DNA of 18,037 nucleotides from Micromonosporaceae bacterium (lineage in GTDB: Bacteria > Actinomycetota > Actinomycetes > Mycobacteriales > Micromonosporaceae). Below, one piece after another: positions 13,798 through 18,037 of this stretch (position 1 is the first letter of the stretch; each line of letters opens with the position of its first letter). The position numbers and the translations under genes were made by a program. The notes beneath the pieces were generated by a model, which was not told the origin of the DNA, made no database searches, and worked only from the letters and a program-made list of their open reading frames with translations. The stretch is from contig JADGGF010000031.1 in NCBI GenBank assembly GCA_019690055.1, positions 1 to 18,037 of the forward strand, given 5' to 3'.

Positions 13798-14781
13798 GTG
13801 GCGGTCACCATCAAAGATGTCGCCCGCGCGGCGGGCGTCTCGGCGTCCACCGCGTGCCGGGCTCTGGGCAGCGGGGAGCTGGTCCGTCCCGAGACCCGGC
13901 AACGGGTCCGGCAGGCCGCGGCCGAGCTCGGCTACCAGCCGAACCGGGCGGCGCGGGGGCTCTCCACCGGCCGCACCGGCAACATCGGACTGATCGTCCC
14001 TGACCTGGCCAACCCGTTCTTCCCCAGCGTGGTCAAGGGCATGCAGGCCCGGGCCCGCGAAGCCGACTACGCGGTCTTCGTGGCCGACACCGACGAGGAC
14101 CCCACGGTCGAGTACTCGCTGGTGCGGGCCCTGTCCAAGCAGGTCGACGGCATCGTCATCTGCTCCCCCCGTATGGACGAGGACGAGCTGCGCGACGCGG
14201 CGATCGAGACTCCCCTGGTCCTGCTCAACCGACGGGCCGGCCGGATTCCGTCCGTCACTGTGGACAATGTGGACGGTATGCGCCAAGCCGTGGCGCATCT
14301 CGTCGCACTGGGTCACCACCGCATCGGGTACGTGGAGGGACCCCGGACATCCTGGGCCAACCGGGAGCGGTTGCGCGGAATGCGCTCCGTCACCGCGGCG
14401 TCCGGGATCGAACTCGTCGAGCTGGGGAGCTTCCTGCCCCAGTTCGAGGGCGGAGTCGCCGCCGCCGACCAGGTGCTCGCCTCCGGCGTCACCGCCGTCG
14501 TCGCGTACAACGACCTCATGGCGTTGGGCCTGCTGTCGAGGTTCACCGCCCGTGGGGTCGACGTACCGGGCCGCATCAGCATCATCGGCTGCGACGACAT
14601 CGTTGCATCGTCGATGGTCCATCCACCGCTGACCACCGTCTCACTGCCCAAAGAGATGACTGGCCGGGCCGGGGTGGATCTGCTGCTGCAGCTCATGGAC
14701 AACCGGACCGGTACACCACGCCGTGAACTGCCCGCGCACCTGCTGGTTCGGGGTTCGACCGGCCCAGCCGCCAGCAGGTAG
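13798..14781 (+). CDS. LacI-family regulator upstream of manD
   Basis: Probable repressor controlling itself and manD. The protein has 327 aa and begins directly with the helix-turn-helix (TIKDVARAAGVSASTACRAL, residues 4-23), followed by the hinge (YQPNRAARGLSTGRTGNIG) and a sugar-binding domain with DLANPFFPSVVKG, AVVAYNDLMALGL and ISIIGCDDI. The frame is open far upstream (to 13324, inside iclR), but GTG 13798 has a ribosome site GGAAGG 8 nt upstream and follows the promoter and operator at 13733-13761. The helix-turn-helix is the canonical LacI type that reads TGGAAACG-like half-sites. manD begins 81 bp downstream on the same strand, probably in the same transcript. The inducer may be a hexuronate-derived acid; this is inferred. 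Confidence 0.92.
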   Translation: MAVTIKDVARAAGVSASTACRALGSGELVRPETRQRVRQAAAELGYQPNRAARGLSTGRTGNIGLIVPDLANPFFPSVVKGMQARAREADYAVFVADTDEDPTVEYSLVRALSKQVDGIVICSPRMDEDELRDAAIETPLVLLNRRAGRIPSVTVDNVDGMRQAVAHLVALGHHRIGYVEGPRTSWANRERLRGMRSVTAASGIELVELGSFLPQFEGGVAAADQVLASGVTAVVAYNDLMALGLLSRFTARGVDVPGRISIIGCDDIVASSMVHPPLTTVSLPKEMTGRAGVDLLLQLMDNRTGTPRRELPAHLLVRGSTGPAASR

Positions 14782-14862
14782 TTCCCCACGGTCATCGTCT
14801 ACCTGCTGCTGCCACGTCACTTCCACGCCGGCATCACCGCCGGCACGGTGAAGGGGTGAACC

Positions 14863-16092
14863 ATGAGTCGGACCAGGAGCGCGGATCGCATCGCCGACGC
14901 CCGGGTCATCGTCACCTGCCCGGGTCGAAACTTCGTTACGCTCAAAGTCATCACTGAGCAGGGGGTGACCGGGGTCGGCGACGCCACACTGAACGGTCGC
15001 GAGCTCGCCGTCGCCGCCTACCTCACCGAGCACGTCATCCCGGTCCTCATCGGCCGGGACCCGGCTCGCATCGAGGACACCTGGCAGTACCTGTACCGCG
15101 GGGCGTACTGGCGGCGCGGTCCGGTGACGATGAGCGCGATCGCCGCCGTCGACACGGCCCTGTGGGACATCAAGGGCAAGGTGGCGGGGCTACCCGTCTA
15201 CCAATTGTTGGGTGGGCGCTCCCGCGAAGGCGTCACCGTGTACGGGCACGCCAACGGCGAGACGATCGACGAGGCGATGGCGGCAGTCGCGCACTACCTC
15301 GAGCTGGGCTACAAGGCAGTGCGGGTGCAGACCGGGGTGCCCGGCCTCCCCTCGACGTACGGGGTCTCCAAGGACCAGATGTTCTACGAGCCCGCGGACG
15401 CCGCCATCCCCACCGAGAACGTCTGGTCCACGCAGCGATACCTGGAGCACACGCCGAAGGTCTTCGCCCGGGCCCGCGAGGAGTTCGGCCCGTACGTGAA
15501 GCTGCTGCACGACGTGCACCATCGACTGACCCCGATCGAGGCGGCCCGGCTGGGCAAGGCGCTGGAGCCGTACGGTCTGACCTGGCTGGAGGACCCGGTG
15601 CCGGCGGAGCTGCAGGAGGGCTTCCGCCTGATCCGCCAGCACACCACGACGCCGATCGCAGTCGGTGAGGTATTCAACAGCATCTACGACGCCCGGACGC
15701 TCATCACCGAGCAGCTCATCGACTACATTCGCACCACGGTGGTGCGGGCGGGAGGCATCACCCACCTGCGCCGCATCTTCGACCTCGCCGCCCTGCACCA
15801 CGTCCGCAGCGGCTCCCACGGCGCCACCGACCTCTCCCCCGTCTGCCTGGCGGCCGCGCTGCACGTGGACATCGCGATCCCTAACTTCGGGCTGCAGGAG
15901 TACATGCGGCACACCGAGGAGACCGACGCGGTGTTCCCGCACGGGTACTGGTTCGAGGACGGGTACCTGTTCCCGTCGGAGGAGCCCGGGCTCGGCGTCG
16001 ACATCGACGAAGAGCTCGCCGCGCAGTACCCGTACAAGCCGGCCTCGCTCCCGGTGAACAGGCTCGAGGACGGCACCATGCACGACTGGTGA
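14863..16092 (+). CDS. manD: D-mannonate dehydratase (ManD, enolase superfamily)
   Basis: Dehydrates D-mannonate to 2-keto-3-deoxygluconate with Mg2+. The 409-aa protein carries the metal ligands Asp217 (LLHDVHH), Glu243 (WLEDP) and Glu269 (VGEVF). It also has His219, Arg154, Tyr166, Arg290, His319, Glu346 and a C-terminal Trp409, matching (with a constant offset of 7, from memory) the active-site set of Novosphingobium ManD. Residue 321 is Ala in SHGATDLSPV, as in efficient mannonate dehydratases; RspA-type low-activity relatives have Pro there. ATG 14863 follows AAGGGG (14851-14856) at 6 nt. It supplies the substrate of KdgK and Eda encoded upstream on the other strand, and lies behind a LacI regulator. 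It ends before the hairpin at 16143-16200. Confidence 0.93.
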   Translation: MSRTRSADRIADARVIVTCPGRNFVTLKVITEQGVTGVGDATLNGRELAVAAYLTEHVIPVLIGRDPARIEDTWQYLYRGAYWRRGPVTMSAIAAVDTALWDIKGKVAGLPVYQLLGGRSREGVTVYGHANGETIDEAMAAVAHYLELGYKAVRVQTGVPGLPSTYGVSKDQMFYEPADAAIPTENVWSTQRYLEHTPKVFARAREEFGPYVKLLHDVHHRLTPIEAARLGKALEPYGLTWLEDPVPAELQEGFRLIRQHTTTPIAVGEVFNSIYDARTLITEQLIDYIRTTVVRAGGITHLRRIFDLAALHHVRSGSHGATDLSPVCLAAALHVDIAIPNFGLQEYMRHTEETDAVFPHGYWFEDGYLFPSEEPGLGVDIDEELAAQYPYKPASLPVNRLEDGTMHDW

Positions 16093-16110
16093 GCAGGCGG
16101 GGCCGGGGCC

Positions 16111-16149
16111 CGTGTCAGCGGGGCTCGTGTCAGCGAGGGCTCGTGTCAG
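16111..16149 (+). repeat. Three short CGTGTCAG direct repeats
   Basis: CGTGTCAG occurs at 16111-16118, 16126-16133 and 16142-16149, spaced 15 and 16 bp, with similar GGGCTCGTGTCAGCG context. The last copy is the outer edge of the hairpin at 16143, so the array looks like slippage or duplication of the element's border. Confidence 0.6.
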
Positions 16150-16200
16150 GAAGGACGCCTTGATGTGCAAAAACCGTCAACAAGGCGTCCTTCCTGACAC
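16143..16200. terminator. Perfect 20-bp hairpin between convergent genes (hairpin family copy 3)
   Basis: GTGTCAGGAAGGACGCCTTG (16143-16162) pairs perfectly with 16181-16200 around an 18-nt loop. It lies between convergent manD and the AhpD-like gene, so it probably terminates both. Read on the minus strand it aligns along its whole length, including the loop, with the element at 10692-10747. Confidence 0.85.
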
Positions 16201-16214
16201 CACACGGCGGCGGG

Positions 16215-16706
16215 TCAGTCGTGGTCGCGGATGGGGGTGGGCCAGCAGCGGGCCGTGACTCCGATAGTGTTCCATGTATTGATGGCGATCACGAGTGCCA
16301 GCAGCGCGGCCGCGCCCTCCTCGCCGTACGCCTGCACCACTGCCTGGACCACGGCATCGGGCACCCGGGTGGTGGCCTTCAGCGTCACCTGCTCGGTGAA
16401 GTCCAGCGCGGCCCGCTCGGCGGCGGTGAAGAGGTTCGAGTCGTGCCAGATCGCGACCGCGTCGACCCGCTGCGGGCTCACGCCGGCCTTGCGCGCGTTC
16501 CGGGCATGCATGTCGACGCAGTAGGCGCAGCCGTTGAGCTGGGAGGCGCGCAGCCGCAGCAGCTCCCGCAGGCCGGTGTCGAAGCCCACCCGGTCGGCCT
16601 CGGCGTTGGCCGCCTCGTCGAGCTCGGTCACGGCGCGGGAGAAGGCGGGAACGAGAGCGTCGAAGTCGAGACGCTGGGGAATGGGAACGTACTGGGTGAC
16701 GGTCAT
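16215..16706 (-). CDS. AhpD/carboxymuconolactone decarboxylase-like protein
   Basis: Small helical protein of the CMD/AhpD-like superfamily, 163 aa. The redox motif Cys60-Ala-Tyr-Cys63 with His67 (NGCAYCVDMHARNARKAG) is intact, as in alkylhydroperoxidase-type proteins that use the cysteine pair for peroxide or thiol chemistry. ATG 16706 is the only good start ahead of the domain; no strong ribosome site was seen. It is a stand-alone gene in this window, facing manD across a terminator. Nothing links it to sugar breakdown; a role in oxidative stress is a family-level guess. The MocR regulator upstream on the same strand may or may not control it. Confidence 0.9.
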   Translation of the reverse strand: MTVTQYVPIPQRLDFDALVPAFSRAVTELDEAANAEADRVGFDTGLRELLRLRASQLNGCAYCVDMHARNARKAGVSPQRVDAVAIWHDSNLFTAAERAALDFTEQVTLKATTRVPDAVVQAVVQAYGEEGAAALLALVIAINTWNTIGVTARCWPTPIRDHD

Positions 16707-16760
16707 GCCACGACGCTACGAAGGCCGGGCCGCGGTCGACAGGTCAATGCCCGCCAGCTT

Positions 16761-16860
16761 TCCTGGGCCAATCAGCGCCGGCGGGCGGTCCTGGGCCAAT
16801 CAGCGCCGGTGGGCCGTCCTGGGCCATTCAGTGCCGGCGGACCTTCCTGGGCCGATCGAC
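16761..16860. repeat. 28-bp tandem repeat array, 3.5 units
   Basis: Units start at 16761, 16789, 16817 and 16845, each beginning TCCTGGGCC. The first two are nearly identical (TCCTGGGCCAATCAGCGCCG, then 8 variable bases); the third differs at a few positions and the fourth is partial. The array fills most of the gap between the AhpD-like and MocR genes and runs into the 3' end of the latter. Confidence 0.85.
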
Positions 16861-18037
16861 CCCGACCACCCCGGCTGATGAGGCGTCGAGCGCGTCGCGG
16901 ATGCTGTCGACGAGCAGGCGCAGCGCCCGCTCGTACTGGCCCGGGGTCGGGCCGCCGTACCCGATGACCAGGGCCGGCCAGGCGATGCCGGGGGCACCGT
17001 CGGCCCGGTAGGAGTCCAGACCACCCAGGCGCAGGCCGCGCTGCTGCGCCGCCTGTTCGACGCGTTGCTCGTCGGCGCCCGGCGGCAGCCGCAGCAGGCA
17101 CTGCAGCCCGGCGGCGAGCCCCGTCACCGCGCAGCCGGGCAGCCGGTCGGCGACCACCTCCACCAGTCGCGTCCGGCGGGCACGGTAGACGCCCCGGTAC
17201 CGCCGAACGCTCCGATCGTACTCATGCGAATTGATAAACTCGGCCATCGTTAACTGGTGCAACGCGGACGGCCGCCCGCCGGTGAGCATGCGCTGTTCGA
17301 GGGCCGGGGGTCGCAGCCAATCGGGCACCACGGCCCAGGCGAGGCCGGCCGCGGGCGCGACCGCCTTGCTGGCCGTGCCGAGGTAGACGACGCGGTCCGC
17401 GGCCAGGGCCTGCAGCGCCCCGATCATGCGTCGGTCGTACCGGAACTCGCCATCGTAGTCGTCCTCGAGCACGACGCCGCCCGACCGCTGGGCCCAGGCA
17501 ACCAACGAACGACGCCGATGCGCAGCGAGCGGCACCCCGACCGGAAACTGATGCGCCGGCGTCAGCAGAACCGCATCCACCCCGGCCGACTCGACCGCGT
17601 CGACGTCAGCCCCGTCGTCATCCACCGCGATCGGCACGACCTCCAAACCGGTCGATTCAACAAGCTGTCGATGGTACGCGTGGCCGTACGCCTCGACCGC
17701 GATCCGCCGCGCGCCCTGCGCTCGCAGCGCACGGCAGACCAGCACCAGCAACTCCCCGAAGCCCTGGCCCACCAGCACGGCGTCGGGCGAGGCCATCACC
17801 CCGCGAGTGCGGGCGAGGTAGCCGGCGAGCGCGGCCCGCAGCCGGGGCGTCCCGGCTGGGTCGGGGTACCCGAGGTCGGCGGCCGTGGCGTGCTGCGTGA
17901 CCTGGCGAACCGCGGCCAACCACTCGCGCCGGGGGAACTCGGTCGGGTCGGGGATACCTCCACGCAAATCAATCCATCGACGAGTTGTGGGGGTTGGGCG
18001 CGCTGGACCGGCCGCCGCGGTGGGCACGTGGCTGCTG
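16828..18037 (-). CDS. MocR/PdxR-type GntR regulator, N-terminus beyond window
   Basis: Transcription regulator with a fold-type I aminotransferase domain. The visible 400 or so residues show FPRREWLAAV, LEDDYDGEFRYD and the PLP-lysine region YLGTASKAVAPAAGLAW, characteristic of MocR proteins. The GntR winged helix expected before this domain is missing because the gene runs off the right edge; the frame stays open upstream of the GTG at 18027, which is not the real start. GTASKAVAP replaces the usual GTFSKTLAP-like sequence, but the Lys is kept. The last 11 or so codons lie in a 28-bp tandem repeat array, so the C-terminal tail is probably not conserved. PdxR members control PLP synthesis; the target here is unknown. 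Confidence 0.9.
   Translation of the reverse strand, partial: SSHVPTAAAGPARPTPTTRRWIDLRGGIPDPTEFPRREWLAAVRQVTQHATAADLGYPDPAGTPRLRAALAGYLARTRGVMASPDAVLVGQGFGELLVLVCRALRAQGARRIAVEAYGHAYHRQLVESTGLEVVPIAVDDDGADVDAVESAGVDAVLLTPAHQFPVGVPLAAHRRRSLVAWAQRSGGVVLEDDYDGEFRYDRRMIGALQALAADRVVYLGTASKAVAPAAGLAWAVVPDWLRPPALEQRMLTGGRPSALHQLTMAEFINSHEYDRSVRRYRGVYRARRTRLVEVVADRLPGCAVTGLAAGLQCLLRLPPGADEQRVEQAAQQRGLRLGGLDSYRADGAPGIAWPALVIGYGGPTPGQYERALRLLVDSIRDALDASSAGVVGVDRPRKVRRH

Overview
High-GC DNA with many GTG starts, leaderless-looking promoters, LacI/IclR/MocR regulators and a lipoprotein sugar-binding protein indicates an actinomycete. A Micromonosporaceae-type genome is my best guess from style and from the dispersed hairpin repeats, but nothing here (no rRNA or core marker) proves the genus. 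No RNA gene, IS element, CRISPR array or phage gene was seen.

Region 1 (about 1-2450): a block of short AAGTCAC repeats, a LacI-type regulator, then a complete promoter, palindromic operator and ribosome binding site that lead only into a 31-codon ORF (possible gene remnant), another repeat pair, and a cytosolic NodB/CE4 polysaccharide deacetylase.

Region 2 (2438-10623): a xylan-oligosaccharide utilisation locus on the minus strand. It reads: lipoprotein sugar-binding protein, two ABC permeases, GH3 beta-xylosidase/glucosidase, GH10 xylanase. A divergent LacI regulator sits at its head. The order (divergent LacI, binding protein, two permeases, GH3) resembles the bxlR-bxlEFGA xylobiose system of Streptomyces. 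No ATPase is present, so a shared MsiK-type ATPase elsewhere is expected. The GH3, GH10 and CE4 enzymes all lack signal peptides, suggesting that imported, possibly acetylated, xylo-oligosaccharides are finished inside the cell.

Region 3 (10692-16200): a D-mannonate/2-keto-3-deoxygluconate (KDG) module. An eda-kdgK operon (KDPG aldolase, KDG kinase; minus strand) is divergent from an IclR regulator. A third LacI regulator with two cre-like operators precedes manD (D-mannonate dehydratase). Together ManD, KdgK and Eda convert D-mannonate to KDG, KDPG and then pyruvate plus glyceraldehyde 3-phosphate. Uronate isomerase and fructuronate reductase are not in the window. Copies of one hairpin element lie at both edges of this module and inside it.

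Region 4 (16215-18037): an AhpD/CMD-like protein, a 28-bp tandem repeat array, and a MocR-type PLP regulator that runs off the right edge.

The likely theme is xylan, perhaps glucuronoxylan, catabolism: regions 1-2 handle the xylose backbone, and region 3 could handle hexuronate side chains.
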